From contig NZ_AWXB01000041.1 of the NCBI RefSeq assembly GCF_000478985.1, positions 91,976 to 155,975 on the forward strand: a stretch of 64,000 nt of DNA. Reading direction: 5' to 3'. The position numbers were made by a program, and so were the translations under genes. The notes beneath the pieces are model-generated. The model made no database searches and had not been told where the DNA came from. It saw nothing but the letters and a program-made list of their open reading frames with translations. The stretch is from Peptoniphilus sp. BV3C26. GTDB lineage: Bacteria; Bacillota; Clostridia; Tissierellales; Peptoniphilaceae. Positions 25,851-34,482 of this stretch are shown here, piece by piece (position 1 is the stretch's first letter; each line of letters opens with the position of its first letter).

Positions 25851-27022
25851 TATAATTTCGCCCCATAAGTGGTTTTATTAAATAGATCTGAATCATAAGA
25901 ATAAATGTTTTTATTTCTTTGTCCATTTCTTTTCTTTCCAAACTCAATAAGTTTTGTTATGAGGTCTGTCATTTTTATTCCCATAGGTTCAAAAAGATAA
26001 AAAGAAATTGATCCAGGCAGGGTATTGATTTCATTTACATAAACCTTATCCTTATCAACTAAAAAATCCACTCTTGCAACGCCATTTCCGTCTATAGCAC
26101 AAAATGCTTTTTTAGCAAGATTTTCTATTTCTTCCTTCATCTCTTGAGAAATTTTAGCCGGTAGATTTTTTTCTTGATTTTTCATTCCTCCACCGCTTTT
26201 AGTTTTTCCAGATCCCATATATTTATCTTGATAAGATAAAAAGTCCTTCCATCCTAAGGGTTCTTCACAAAGGGAAGTTATAAGGTCATTTTCATAACCT
26301 AAAACAGCACAGTTTATTTCTCTTGGGCTTTCTACAGCTTTTTCAACTAAGATTTTTCTATCATAATTTTTGGCAACTTCTATAGCTTCTATAAAAGAAG
26401 CTCTGTCCTTTGCCTTTGAAATTCCTACACTTGAGCCTAAGTTTGCAGGCTTTACAAAAAGAGGATAGCCTATTTTTTCAGCTTTTTCTATGATTTGGTC
26501 TTCATTAAAACCATCTCTGTAAAAATAAAAATAATCAGTCATGGGAATATTAAAAGAGCCGAAAACTTTTTTCATAAGAACCTTGTCCATACCCACTGCA
26601 GCTGCTGAAACTCCGCAACCTATATAGGGTATTCCAATAAGTTCAAAAAGTCCTTGGATGCATCCATCTTCTCCAAAAGTTCCGTGAAGGGCAATAAATA
26701 CTCCGTCTATTTTTTTATAAATTTGAGTCGATTCAGTCTTTTTACTAAAAAGTCCTCCCTTTTCTTCCACTTGGGTATAAAGATTAAAATCTTTATAAAT
26801 GGGCTTAAAAAATACTTCTTGAGTATTTTCAAATCTCTTATGTTTTATATTTCCGAAATCTTTAAGACCCTCTCCGCTTAAGAATTTACCGTCTTTTGTA
26901 ATCAAAATAGGAATTGGATTAAATTTTGTCCTATCCATATTTTCCACAACTTGCATCCCCGTTATTACGGAAACTTCATGTTCTACGCTTCTTCCCCCAA
27001 AAATAACTGCAATATTTTCCAT
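25850..27022 (-). CDS. ddl: D-alanine-D-alanine ligase
   Basis: Ddl joins two D-alanines for the peptidoglycan stem peptide. The ATP-grasp landmarks are present: FGGRSVEHEVSVITG, HGTFGEDGCIQG, KPANLGSSVGISKA, EVPREIN-type VESPREINCAVLG, and EINTLPGSISFYLFEPMG with metal-binding Glu/Asn. The 390-aa length is slightly long because of an insert near residues 75-95 and a basic C-terminal tail. It follows murF by three bases, so the enzyme making D-Ala-D-Ala and the enzyme using it are made together. Confidence 0.96.
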   Translation of the reverse strand: MENIAVIFGGRSVEHEVSVITGMQVVENMDRTKFNPIPILITKDGKFLSGEGLKDFGNIKHKRFENTQEVFFKPIYKDFNLYTQVEEKGGLFSKKTESTQIYKKIDGVFIALHGTFGEDGCIQGLFELIGIPYIGCGVSAAAVGMDKVLMKKVFGSFNIPMTDYFYFYRDGFNEDQIIEKAEKIGYPLFVKPANLGSSVGISKAKDRASFIEAIEVAKNYDRKILVEKAVESPREINCAVLGYENDLITSLCEEPLGWKDFLSYQDKYMGSGKTKSGGGMKNQEKNLPAKISQEMKEEIENLAKKAFCAIDGNGVARVDFLVDKDKVYVNEINTLPGSISFYLFEPMGIKMTDLITKLIEFGKKRNGQRNKNIYSYDSDLFNKTTYGAKL

Positions 27023-27025
27023 TTT

Positions 27026-28549
27026 TTACTCCTCATAAGTATCCGGCAAATCATTTTCAAAAAGCACAACATCATTTGGTCTTGTGATTTTTGAAAGCTC
27101 AGACATTGCTTGATTTAAATTCTTTACAACTATAATTTTATCACTTTCAACTCCCATTTCCTCGAGACCTCTTTTAATAGGAGCTGTTCTTTTTATACCA
27201 ACAAGAATGGAATAGTCGCAGACATCAGCCATAACTTTTCCTATCTTATAATTTTCCTCTTCTTCCATATCTCCCAGTTCAACCATACCGGGAGTTATAA
27301 TTATCTTTCGTCCATTTTTAAAGGCACCTAAGACTTTTAAAGCGGCACGAAAACCTACAGGGTTTGAATTAAAAGCATCATCTATAACTATTACTCCATT
27401 TCCTCCCCCTTCAATTAAATTAAGTCTATGTTCAACGGGTTCTACTTTTTTTATTCCATTCACAACTTCTTCAAGGCTCATTCCTAAAGTAAGAGCGGCT
27501 CCTGCAGCTCCCAGTAAATTTTGAATTGAATGTTCTCCCAAAAGTTTTGTTGTGCAAGGAAGAGATTTACCTTCATAGCTTAAATCAAAGCTTGAACCCC
27601 TTTCATCCAGGACTATATTTTCAGCCTTTAAACTTAATTTTTCATTGTCTTTTAAACCGTATCTTATAGTCTTTTTTAAAGTTTTATCTGCAAGAGGCTT
27701 TACATAGTCGTTGTCATAATTAAAAATTGCAGTCCCATCTTCCGGAAGATTTTCAATTAATTCATACTTTGTCTTTTGTATATTTTCAATGGTCTTGAAA
27801 GATTGCATGTGAGTAGGCCCTACTGCAGTTAAAATTCCAATATCAGGCATAACAAGTTTTGCACACTCATCTATTTCTCCAGGTTTATAGGCTCCCATTT
27901 CAGCAATAAAAATCTGACTTTCCTCTTCTAGGTCATTATTTATAACCTTTGAAAGTCCCATGGGGGTGTTGTAAGAAGAAGGTGAATTTTGTACCTTAAA
28001 CTTTTCCCTTAAAATTGTTTCCAAATAAAATTTTACACTGGTCTTTCCAAAAGAACCTGTGATGCCCACTACTTTAAGACCATTTTTTTTATATTTTATT
28101 ATTTTTTCCTGAGCGGATTTATAAAATCCCATATTAATTTTCTTTTCTAAAGGACTTCTTATTCCATTGGCAATTAAAAGAATTAAGGGTTGAATAAGAG
28201 CTATCAATAAAACAAGAACAATTATTACAAGACCTAAGTCATTGAATTTTGCAAATAAAAGACCCAAAACTCCTGCAAAAAGAACTGAATTTATAAATAA
28301 AAATAGTTTATATAACCTCTTTGCCCTGTCAGTCATCACAAGGGGAGTTTTTGCATCTGTAGTATTTGTAAAAGAAAAAACCTTATTTAAATTTTCTTTA
28401 AGCCATATAGCAAATTTAGAATTGTTATATTCTTCAATTTGCAACATATTAAGCATGTATCTTCCCCTTGCCAGGCATAATAAATAACCTAAAAAAACAT
28501 ATACCAAGTAAAGAGTAAGACGTAATATATCTAAAATTCCAAAATTCAT
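27026..28549 (-). CDS. murF: MurF-type ligase with N-terminal membrane region
   Basis: MurF adds D-Ala-D-Ala to UDP-MurNAc-tripeptide. The central domain has the P-loop GITGSFGKTSVK (about residue 163), AEMGAYKPGEID and VGPTHMQSFKTIENI; the C-terminal domain has HRLNLIEGG and DDAFNSNPVGFRAAL. Instead of the normal soluble UDP-binding N-domain, the first 140 residues hold a start helix (LRLTLYLVYVFLGYLLCLA) and two adjacent membrane helices (80-125). So this is a membrane-anchored variant. The partner genes ddl downstream and the hydrolase upstream overlap or abut it. Substrate could differ from canonical MurF, but ddl linkage argues for D-Ala-D-Ala. Confidence 0.85.
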   Translation of the reverse strand: MNFGILDILRLTLYLVYVFLGYLLCLARGRYMLNMLQIEEYNNSKFAIWLKENLNKVFSFTNTTDAKTPLVMTDRAKRLYKLFLFINSVLFAGVLGLLFAKFNDLGLVIIVLVLLIALIQPLILLIANGIRSPLEKKINMGFYKSAQEKIIKYKKNGLKVVGITGSFGKTSVKFYLETILREKFKVQNSPSSYNTPMGLSKVINNDLEEESQIFIAEMGAYKPGEIDECAKLVMPDIGILTAVGPTHMQSFKTIENIQKTKYELIENLPEDGTAIFNYDNDYVKPLADKTLKKTIRYGLKDNEKLSLKAENIVLDERGSSFDLSYEGKSLPCTTKLLGEHSIQNLLGAAGAALTLGMSLEEVVNGIKKVEPVEHRLNLIEGGGNGVIVIDDAFNSNPVGFRAALKVLGAFKNGRKIIITPGMVELGDMEEEENYKIGKVMADVCDYSILVGIKRTAPIKRGLEEMGVESDKIIVVKNLNQAMSELSKITRPNDVVLFENDLPDTYEE

Positions 28550-29322
28550 TTAATTTCTCCTAAATAAGATCTAAGAACAGGACCGAAAGAATTAAAATCA
28601 TCAAGATAAGAGTAGTGCCCCCCATCTAAAACCACAAGTCCTGAATTTTTTATTTTTTTATTAAAAACCTCCCCCATATAAAGAGGAGTTGCATCGTCAT
28701 TTTTGCCCCATATTAAAAGAGTATCTGCCTTAATTTTTTCAAAATAAGACTCCGTAGACTCATTTACAACTTTTACAAAAATTTTTCTCATTATTCCCTG
28801 AGCCGCATTATAATCATCGGAACCGCGAGATTTTTTAAAACTTTCCAGTTTTTTTTCTCCAATAAAGGGTTTAAAAATCCTGTAAATATTTTTCATAAGC
28901 TTATAGGAATAAACTTTAAAATAATAGTCAAAAGTTCTCTTAGGTAAAACCCCTGAAGCATCAATTAAAACCAGCCCCTTAACTTTTTCCGGATACTTTG
29001 CGGCAAAAATGCTTAAAGTTTTTCCGCCAAAGGAATGACCTATAAAACTTGCAGATTTTAAATTTAACTTATCTAAAATTTTTTTTAAAAATTCACTATA
29101 TTCATAAGTGCCCCAGACTTCATTAGGCGCATCAGAAGCCCCAAATCCAGGTGCATCATAAGCAAAGACATATCTATCTTCAATTAAATTAAAAATTGGC
29201 ATTATAGACTCGATATAGGCGCCCCAGCCATGTAAAATTATAAGGGCATCATCTTTATTTTTATCTCCCTTATCAATATAGGCAATATTTATATCATCTA
29301 TTTTTAAATTTTTCTTAATCAT
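28546..29322 (-). CDS. Alpha/beta hydrolase
   Basis: A 258-aa alpha/beta-hydrolase fold protein: oxyanion HGWGAY, nucleophile elbow GHSFGGK (Ser about 95), late Asp in WGKNDDATP and His in DGGHYSY. The lid region (residues 135-195) is rich in basic and aromatic residues. No signal peptide. It overlaps the murF start by four bases and the 136-aa gene by four, so it belongs to a cell-wall operon, but its substrate cannot be read from the sequence. Confidence 0.85.
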   Translation of the reverse strand: MIKKNLKIDDINIAYIDKGDKNKDDALIILHGWGAYIESIMPIFNLIEDRYVFAYDAPGFGASDAPNEVWGTYEYSEFLKKILDKLNLKSASFIGHSFGGKTLSIFAAKYPEKVKGLVLIDASGVLPKRTFDYYFKVYSYKLMKNIYRIFKPFIGEKKLESFKKSRGSDDYNAAQGIMRKIFVKVVNESTESYFEKIKADTLLIWGKNDDATPLYMGEVFNKKIKNSGLVVLDGGHYSYLDDFNSFGPVLRSYLGEIK

Positions 29323-29729
29323 TTCAAATCTTCTTCATCAATGTAGATGTAGCTTTCTCTTTTATTTTCCTTATTGTAATTTTCTTCAAAGTGTTTGGAA
29401 TTAACATCTAAGTTGTCGTCACTTATATCTGATTCCTGCATTGCCAATTTTAAAGAATTTTCAAGAGCCATTATTCTCGCAAGAATAGGTTCAATTTTAA
29501 GGGCAAGACCATCAAGATCAACTTCTTTATTATTATAAAACTTATCATAATAAAGTCTTCCCAATTCTTCATATGTATCTTTCAGTTTTTTTTCTTCTTT
29601 AACAATTTCCAAACGAATTTTACCGGTTTTCTTTATTTTTTTTGCATTATTTTTTAAATTCACACTTATTCCTTGAAGACTTTCAGTGATATCTCCCAAA
29701 TTGTTAAAAAGTTCATCTAATAAACCCAT
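29319..29729 (-). CDS. Conserved coiled-coil protein, function unknown
   Basis: The 136-aa protein has no recognisable catalytic motif. Residues 1-30 are amphipathic (GLLDELFNNLGDITESLQG), 30-105 are predicted alpha-helical with heptad-like pattern (EKKLKDTYEELGRLYYDKFY, LARIMALENSLKLAMQE), and the C-terminus is acidic. RBS GAGAGGTG and a TATAAT box (29751-29746) precede it, so this is the first gene of the operon leading to hydrolase-murF-ddl-rnr-smpB. Confidence 0.7.
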   Translation of the reverse strand: MGLLDELFNNLGDITESLQGISVNLKNNAKKIKKTGKIRLEIVKEEKKLKDTYEELGRLYYDKFYNNKEVDLDGLALKIEPILARIMALENSLKLAMQESDISDDNLDVNSKHFEENYNKENKRESYIYIDEEDLK

Positions 29730-29810
29730 AATTCACCTCTCTATCATTATATCAAAAATAAAACTTTTTAAAAATATTTAAGATGGGTATCATTAATTTA
29801 GGAGGTAATT

Positions 29811-30050
29811 ATGGAAAATTTAAGATTATATGTAAGAACAGTTTGTCCTTTTTGCAGAAAGGTAGAAAAATTTCTTGAAGAAAAAAATATAAGTGCAGTT
29901 GAAATAATAAACATTGATGAAGATAAGGAAGCTGAAAAGTTTTTAGTTGAAAAGGGTGGCAAACGCCAAGTGCCTTGTCTTTTCATTGGAGATAAGCCCA
30001 TGTATGAATCCATGGACATTATAAATTATTTAAAAGAAACTTTTGCTTAA
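29811..30050 (+). CDS. Glutaredoxin-like protein
   Basis: A 79-aa thioredoxin-fold protein with the dithiol active site CPFC (residues 12-15), the cis-Pro segment RQVPCLFIG and the C-terminal glutathione-binding-like MYESMDIINYL. It would reduce disulfides; NrdH-like and glutaredoxin-like roles cannot be separated from sequence alone. Good ribosome site (AGGAGG) seven bases before the ATG. Monocistronic, divergent from the murF operon, followed by a terminator. Confidence 0.88.
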   Translation: MENLRLYVRTVCPFCRKVEKFLEEKNISAVEIINIDEDKEAEKFLVEKGGKRQVPCLFIGDKPMYESMDIINYLKETFA

Positions 30051-30055
30051 TTAAA

Positions 30056-30090
30056 AAACCCTAAAATACTAAAAAAATTTTAGGGTTTTT
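30056..30090. terminator. Bidirectional terminator after glutaredoxin gene
   Basis: AAACCCTAAAAT / ATTTTAGGGTTT stem with T-run on the plus strand and A-run before it, giving a T-run on the minus strand too; it separates two convergent genes. Confidence 0.85.
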
Positions 30091-30091
30091 T

Positions 30092-31084
30092 TTAATTACT
30101 TTTTATTATGGGAGAATAAAATTTTACATCTAATTTTTCTGGGATTATCTCATTTAATTTTGCCAAGGTGTGGGCTGAATATTTTATTAAAATCGTGTCA
30201 TTATAAGTTATTAATCCTACATGGGAAAAATTGTTCCAATATACAACTGAACCTTCCACTGCAAGAGATCTGTTTTTTATTAGGCCATGAATATTATTTT
30301 TTTCAAGATATTTAACCAAGCCTGTTTTTTCTCTTCCATAACCTGTAGAAATATAATTTATATGTTGAGGTTTAAAATCCTCATTTTCTTTAAGGCCTCC
30401 TGCAACTAAACATTGGGACACAAAATTTGCACAATCATTTTGGTATTGTGGCTCTCTATTCCAATTTTCTCTACAATATTTTACCGACTTATCCAAATTA
30501 AAGACTGGTTTTTTAAAATAAGCAAAGGATTTTACCGCCCTTTGACCCCTTTTATACAAAATATCATCATCTATTTTCAGATTTGTTATGGGCAGATAAT
30601 CTTTATTTTTCTTAAGTTTTAAATCTTCCACCTTATTTTTTCCATAGGGCAAAAAGAAATTTATACTTGTTTCTTGATTTTTATTATAATTTTTATTTGC
30701 TAAGCTCAGAAGGTATTTTTTTATATTTTAAAAACTGGGGATCTTTTATTTTGCTGTCCTCTAAAGCTTTAAAAAATGGTAAGTCTTCCGGCTTTTTATT
30801 AAGGGTCATTTTAAAGTTTCCAGTAAAACTTATCCCTCCATCTTCTTCTTTTATTTTTTTATTTTTATATTTTTAAGGTCATAATAAGCCTTATAATTTT
30901 CTTTTAAATACTTTTCAAGAGGCTCTTTTAAATCTTTAAGGACTTTATGATTTTCTTTTCCTATATGTAAAAAATTTAAATTTCCTCTTTGTAAAAATCT
31001 TCCAGCATTTAAAATGAGAAAAATTAAAAATATTAAAAAGATTAATCTTATTATTGTTTTAAATATAAATTTTATAAATTTCAT
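30092..31084 (-). pseudogene. Membrane-anchored amidase-domain protein, reading frame disrupted twice
   Basis: The C-terminal part (30092 to about 30700) has the amidase-domain signature YQNDCANFVSQCLVAGG, a VVYWNNFSHVGLI segment and a late His, i.e. the NlpC/P60-like putative amidase domain with Cys nucleophile. The N-terminal part (from ATG 31084, RBS TGGAGG) encodes a membrane anchor KFIFKTIIRLIFLIFLIFLI. Between them about 45 codons (GISFTGNFKMTLNKKPEDL) lie in a different frame. Two compensating indels are needed: one extra A at the A7 tract 30854-30860, and loss of one base (or two added) near 30690-30722, where another T7 occurs. Restored length about 330 aa. Sequencing error or decay. 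Confidence 0.7.
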
Positions 31085-31160
31085 ATTTTCCCTCCACAAA
31101 TAATATAACTTAGAGAATTTAAATATTTGTGAATTAAATCTTAAGAAAATATAAAATCTT

Positions 31161-31196
31161 ATTAAAAAAAAAGAAGGCTTTAAAAAACCTTCTTTT
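31161..31196 (-). terminator. Terminator of arcC
   Basis: On the minus strand AAAAGAAGG / CCTTCTTTT around a T/A-rich loop is followed by a T9 run, shortly after the arcC stop at 31207. Confidence 0.85.
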
Positions 31197-31206
31197 AAAA
31201 ATTATA

Positions 31207-32145
31207 TTAATTATTAACTATTGTTGTTCCTGTCTTGCCAGCAATTCCGTCTTTTGCAGATTCAAGGCTTGTGATTAGTGCCTTGTTTCCTTTTTTAGAG
31301 TTTACAAAGCTTAGTGCTGCTTCTACTTTTGGAAGCATTGAACCAGGTGCAAATTCTCCTGCTTCAATATATTTGTGTGCATCTGCTATTGTAAGTTCGT
31401 TTAACCATTCTTGATCTGGCTTTCCAAATCTTATGGCAACTTTTTCTACTGCTGTTAAAATTACAAGCATATCAGCATCTACAAGTTCTGCAAGTTTTGC
31501 TGATGTGAAGTCTTTGTCTATTACTGCTGCTACTCCTTCAAGTTGTCCGTCTTTTTTAATAACGGGGATTCCTCCTCCGCCACCGGCTATTACTACTTGA
31601 TTTGCTTTTAAAATTGCATTTATTGATGCTTTTTCTACTATATCAACAGGCTTTGGTGATGCTACAACTCTTCTGTAACCTCTTCCTGCGTCTTCTTTAA
31701 AGGTATATCCTTTTTCAGCTACTATTTTATCAGCTTCTTCTTTTGAGTAGAATGATCCTATTGGTTTTGTAGGATTTGAAAAAGCAGGATCCTTTTCATC
31801 TACTAAAACTTGTGTTACTAAAGTTACTACAGATTTATCAACTTTTCTTTTTGCAAGTTCATTTTCAATTGCATTTTGAAGATGATAGCCAATGTATCCT
31901 TGACTCATTGCTCCACATTCAGGGAAAGGCATAGCAGGTGTTTTTGCTGCTGATTCGCTTGCTGCTGTCATTGCAAGATTAATCATACCTACTTGAGGAC
32001 CGTTTCCATGTCCTATTACAACTTCATTTCCTGCTTCAATTAAATCTACTATTGATTCAGCAGTTATTTTTACTGCTTCTTTTTGTTCTTCAGGCGTATT
32101 TCCAAGTGCATTTCCGCCAAGTGCAAGTACTATTCTTTTGCCCAT
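31207..32145 (-). CDS. arcC: Carbamate kinase
   Basis: Carbamate kinase makes ATP from carbamoyl phosphate, the energy-yielding last step of arginine/citrulline (arginine deiminase) or agmatine catabolism. Motifs: VLALGGNALG, VIGHGNGPQVG, GYRRVVASPKP, VIAGGGGGIPV, IDKDFTSAKLA and the C-terminal GSMLPKVEAAL. The ATG at 32145 sits six bases after AGGTG and is preferred to a GTG three codons upstream. No arcA or arcB is adjacent; the gene is monocistronic here. Length 312 aa is standard. Confidence 0.97.
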   Translation of the reverse strand: MGKRIVLALGGNALGNTPEEQKEAVKITAESIVDLIEAGNEVVIGHGNGPQVGMINLAMTAASESAAKTPAMPFPECGAMSQGYIGYHLQNAIENELAKRKVDKSVVTLVTQVLVDEKDPAFSNPTKPIGSFYSKEEADKIVAEKGYTFKEDAGRGYRRVVASPKPVDIVEKASINAILKANQVVIAGGGGGIPVIKKDGQLEGVAAVIDKDFTSAKLAELVDADMLVILTAVEKVAIRFGKPDQEWLNELTIADAHKYIEAGEFAPGSMLPKVEAALSFVNSKKGNKALITSLESAKDGIAGKTGTTIVNN

Positions 32146-32176
32146 TTTATTCACCTCATATTATTTTTTAAAATGT

Positions 32177-32208
32177 AATAAACCGATTGAATTATTAATC
32201 GGTTTATT
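32177..32208. other. Inverted repeat in the arcC leader
   Basis: AATAAACCGATT and AATCGGTTTATT form a 12-bp stem with an 8-base loop about 30 bases upstream of the arcC ribosome site. On the plus strand it is followed by Ts like a terminator, but no plus-strand gene precedes it. It may be an operator or an mRNA leader hairpin. Confidence 0.45.
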
Positions 32209-32444
32209 TTTATGAAAACATTTTAATTATCTTTTTTACATTTATATTATATTAAAAATATTAAAATTTTTCTTTCTTATTCTTTAAAATACTTATTGTT
32301 TGCAATTTTTTGGTATTAAATACAAAAATATTTTATGTTTTTCTCTGATTTTTTATTTTTTCCTAATTTTATTCTTAGGAAATCGTCTTTTTATTTTGTT
32401 TTAATTTTTTATTTTTGGATAAATTTATTACGAAAGGAGTTTTT

Positions 32445-33026
32445 ATGAAAGATTTAATAATTTTACTTGCAGAAGGTTTTGAGGAAGTGGAAGCTCTCAC
32501 TGTTTTAGACATGGCAAGAAGAGCAAATCTTATTTGTGATTTAGTTTCAACGGAAAAGGAACTTCTTGTTTTAAGCTCCCATAATGTTAAAATTAAGGCT
32601 GATAAGTTGTTGGAAGATATAAATCCCAATCATTACAGGGCTCTTTATATTCCTGGCGGTCTTCCTGGAGCTGTGAATTTATCAGAAAATAAAAAGGTCC
32701 TTAACTTAATAAAAGACTTTTATGAAGACGGAAAACTTGTTTGTGCAATTTGTGCCGGCCCTATTGCTTTAGATAAGGCAGGACTTTTAAAAGACAAAAG
32801 TTTTACATGTTTTCCCGGATTTCAAGAAAATTTAAGTATTAAAAATCCAAAAGATCTTCCAATCTGCATTGATGATAATATGGTAACTGCCATGGGCCCC
32901 GGTCTTGCAATTGCCATGGGAATGAAAATTGTTGAGCTTTTAAAAAATAAAGCTGAAATGGAAACGATGGCTCAGGGATTTTTAATTCCAAAGCTCCGTC
33001 AATTTATAAAAGACGATTTAATTTAA
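32445..33026 (+). CDS. DJ-1/PfpI family protein
   Basis: A 193-aa DJ-1-type protein: LAEGFEEVEA at the N-terminus with the conserved Glu, YIPGGLPGA, and the nucleophile elbow AICAGP with Cys at residue 103. Members act as protein/nucleotide deglycases, glyoxalases or redox chaperones; the exact activity here is unknown. ATG 32445 follows AAAGGAG by seven bases and is preferred to in-frame upstream codons that lack a ribosome site. Monocistronic with its own terminator. Confidence 0.9.
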   Translation: MKDLIILLAEGFEEVEALTVLDMARRANLICDLVSTEKELLVLSSHNVKIKADKLLEDINPNHYRALYIPGGLPGAVNLSENKKVLNLIKDFYEDGKLVCAICAGPIALDKAGLLKDKSFTCFPGFQENLSIKNPKDLPICIDDNMVTAMGPGLAIAMGMKIVELLKNKAEMETMAQGFLIPKLRQFIKDDLI

Positions 33027-33036
33027 ATTTAAAAAA

Positions 33037-33065
33037 ATAATGCTTCAAATGAAGCATTATTTTAT
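33037..33065. terminator. Terminator shared by the DJ-1 and lipid kinase genes
   Basis: AATAATGCTTCA / TGAAGCATTATT forms a 12-bp stem followed by Ts on the plus strand; the stop codon of the convergent lipid kinase gene lies inside it. Confidence 0.75.
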
Positions 33066-33968
33066 TTGGTTTTTATTTTTTAAATTTGCAAGGATAGCAA
33101 ATTTTAAATTTTCTTTATTTAATTTTAAATTAAATTCTCTATCTTTTAAAAGCTCTCCATCAATATTTAAATTAATTTCTTCTGGGAGTTCAATTTTTAC
33201 ATTTTCCGCCTTAAAGATTTTAATTTTATCTTCATTAAAAATTTGACCTTTTTTATATTTAGGTATAAGTCTTATAATTTCAGGAACTTTTAAAAATTCC
33301 GCTAAGACTATTTCCATTTTACCGTCATTTAAAATACTATTAGGCGCAGGATTAAATCCTCCTCCATAATAAGATCCGTTACAAAAAGCACAAAGAGTAT
33401 ATGTCCCCTCAATTATTTTTTCATCTATAAACATTTTTATTTTTTGTCCCCTATTGTTAAACAATACTTTTAAAGTTGCAAGGTCATAAATCCTTTTTCC
33501 TAAAAATTTATATTTTTTTGCATATTCCCTTGCATATTCTAAAACTCTTGTATCCAGGCCCGTTGATGCAATATTTATAGATGTATGAGTTTTATTTATT
33601 TCTATTGTGTCTATTTTTTTTATTTGCGGATTTATTAAGTCGTCTAAGGTGAATTTTTCATAATCAAATATTTTCGAAAAATCATTTGCCGTTCCCATTG
33701 GTATAAGTCCCAAGGCTATATTTGTATTTTTTAAAACATTTGCTATTTCAGATAGGGTTCCATCTCCGCCGCAAGCATAAACTATTCCCTCTTTATTTTC
33801 AAGGGCAAATTTTTTTGCCGCCCTTCTTCCATGATTTTCATCTTCTGTAAAAACAAATTGGCAATTTTCTATTAAAGACTTTTTTATAAAAAAATCTTTA
33901 ATTTCTCTATGGAACTTATTAAAATCATTTTTCCCGGCTTTTGTACTATATATAAATAAATATTTCAT
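33057..33968 (-). CDS. Diacylglycerol/lipid kinase family protein (YegS/DgkB-like)
   Basis: The protein phosphorylates diacylglycerol or a related lipid in phospholipid turnover. The catalytic domain has YACGGDGTLSEIAN (GGDGT) and GLIPMGTANDFSK; the C-terminal beta domain has YGGGFNPAPN and LNDGKMEIVL. ATG 33968 gives a natural N-terminus (MKYLFIYSTKAGKN) about 300 aa long. The frame is open further upstream but that stretch is the tRNA-Thr gene. No strong ribosome site is visible. It begins nine bases after the tRNA end, so the two may be co-transcribed. Confidence 0.88.
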   Translation of the reverse strand: MKYLFIYSTKAGKNDFNKFHREIKDFFIKKSLIENCQFVFTEDENHGRRAAKKFALENKEGIVYACGGDGTLSEIANVLKNTNIALGLIPMGTANDFSKIFDYEKFTLDDLINPQIKKIDTIEINKTHTSINIASTGLDTRVLEYAREYAKKYKFLGKRIYDLATLKVLFNNRGQKIKMFIDEKIIEGTYTLCAFCNGSYYGGGFNPAPNSILNDGKMEIVLAEFLKVPEIIRLIPKYKKGQIFNEDKIKIFKAENVKIELPEEINLNIDGELLKDREFNLKLNKENLKFAILANLKNKNQIK

Positions 33969-33976
33969 AACATTTT

Positions 33977-34052
33977 TGGAGCTGATGGGGGGACTCGAAC
34001 CCCCGACCTGTGCATTACGAGTGCACTGCTCTACCATCTGAGCCACATCAGC
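33977..34052 (-). tRNA. tRNA-Thr (anticodon CGT), CCA encoded
   Basis: Acceptor stem GCTGATG pairs perfectly with CATCAGC, the D-arm GCTC..GAGC is normal, anticodon stem GTGCA/TGCAC holds the loop CTCGTAA (anticodon CGT, reads ACG), and the T-arm GGGGG-TTCGAGT-CCCCC is perfect. Discriminator T and CCA are encoded. 76 nt. Confidence 0.96.
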
Positions 34053-34198
34053 ATGTTCTAATTATAACATAAATGGGAGCTTTTATTTATTTTTATTTAA
34101 ATATAACTTTTTGATTGAAATTTACACGTTTCTTTATTTTTGTATATCCAATCATATTTAATCATAATTAGGCTTCGGACAACAAATTGACAACAAAG
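34053..34198. other. Intergenic boundary of the second prophage island
   Basis: No gene is seen in this AT-rich stretch between the tRNA 5' end and the first phage gene. It carries ACAACAAATTGACAACAAAG at 34180-34199, a short direct repeat of GACAACAAA-like sequence that could be an old attachment-site or gene-end remnant, but I cannot support more. Confidence 0.3.
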
Positions 34199-34450
34199 CT
34201 AAAATTTTCTTCTATTAAAATACCTATCTTTTTTATCTAAGGATTTAAATTCTTCTTCAGTTAAAAGTCTTTTGACTGCAATTTTATAATTTTTATTATA
34301 AGGATATACCCAGCGATCAATTAAATTTCTGACTTTTAAAGCTTCTTGTTTTGTTCTCAAATGTGCATGTTGTTTATATTCTCCATCTTCACGGGCGATT
34401 AACCAAGGTCTTTCATCACAACGAGGTTTAAACTTAATTATTAGATTCAT
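34199..34450 (-). CDS. Phage-type conserved hypothetical, 83 aa
   Basis: An 83-aa basic protein (IIKFKPRCDERPWLIARED, HAHLRTKQEALKVRNLID, then YKIAVKRLLTEEEFKSLD). I recognise the style from Firmicute prophages, where it sits near head/tail genes; function unknown. A tiny upstream frame (MFRREIALKRAKENESNN, 34434-34490) overlaps both its start and the previous gene end, as in tightly packed phage operons. The gene seems intact but is stranded in a collapsed prophage. Confidence 0.55.
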   Translation of the reverse strand: MNLIIKFKPRCDERPWLIAREDGEYKQHAHLRTKQEALKVRNLIDRWVYPYNKNYKIAVKRLLTEEEFKSLDKKDRYFNRRKF

Positions 34451-34482
34451 TTTCTTTGGCGCGTTTTAATGCAATTTCTCGT

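Noticed and set aside
32177..32208. Riboswitch in the arcC leader
   Set aside because: Only a single hairpin is present, with no conserved riboswitch core.
33969..34046. Extended N-terminus of the lipid kinase
   Set aside because: The extension is translated tRNA-Thr sequence; the natural start is at 33968.
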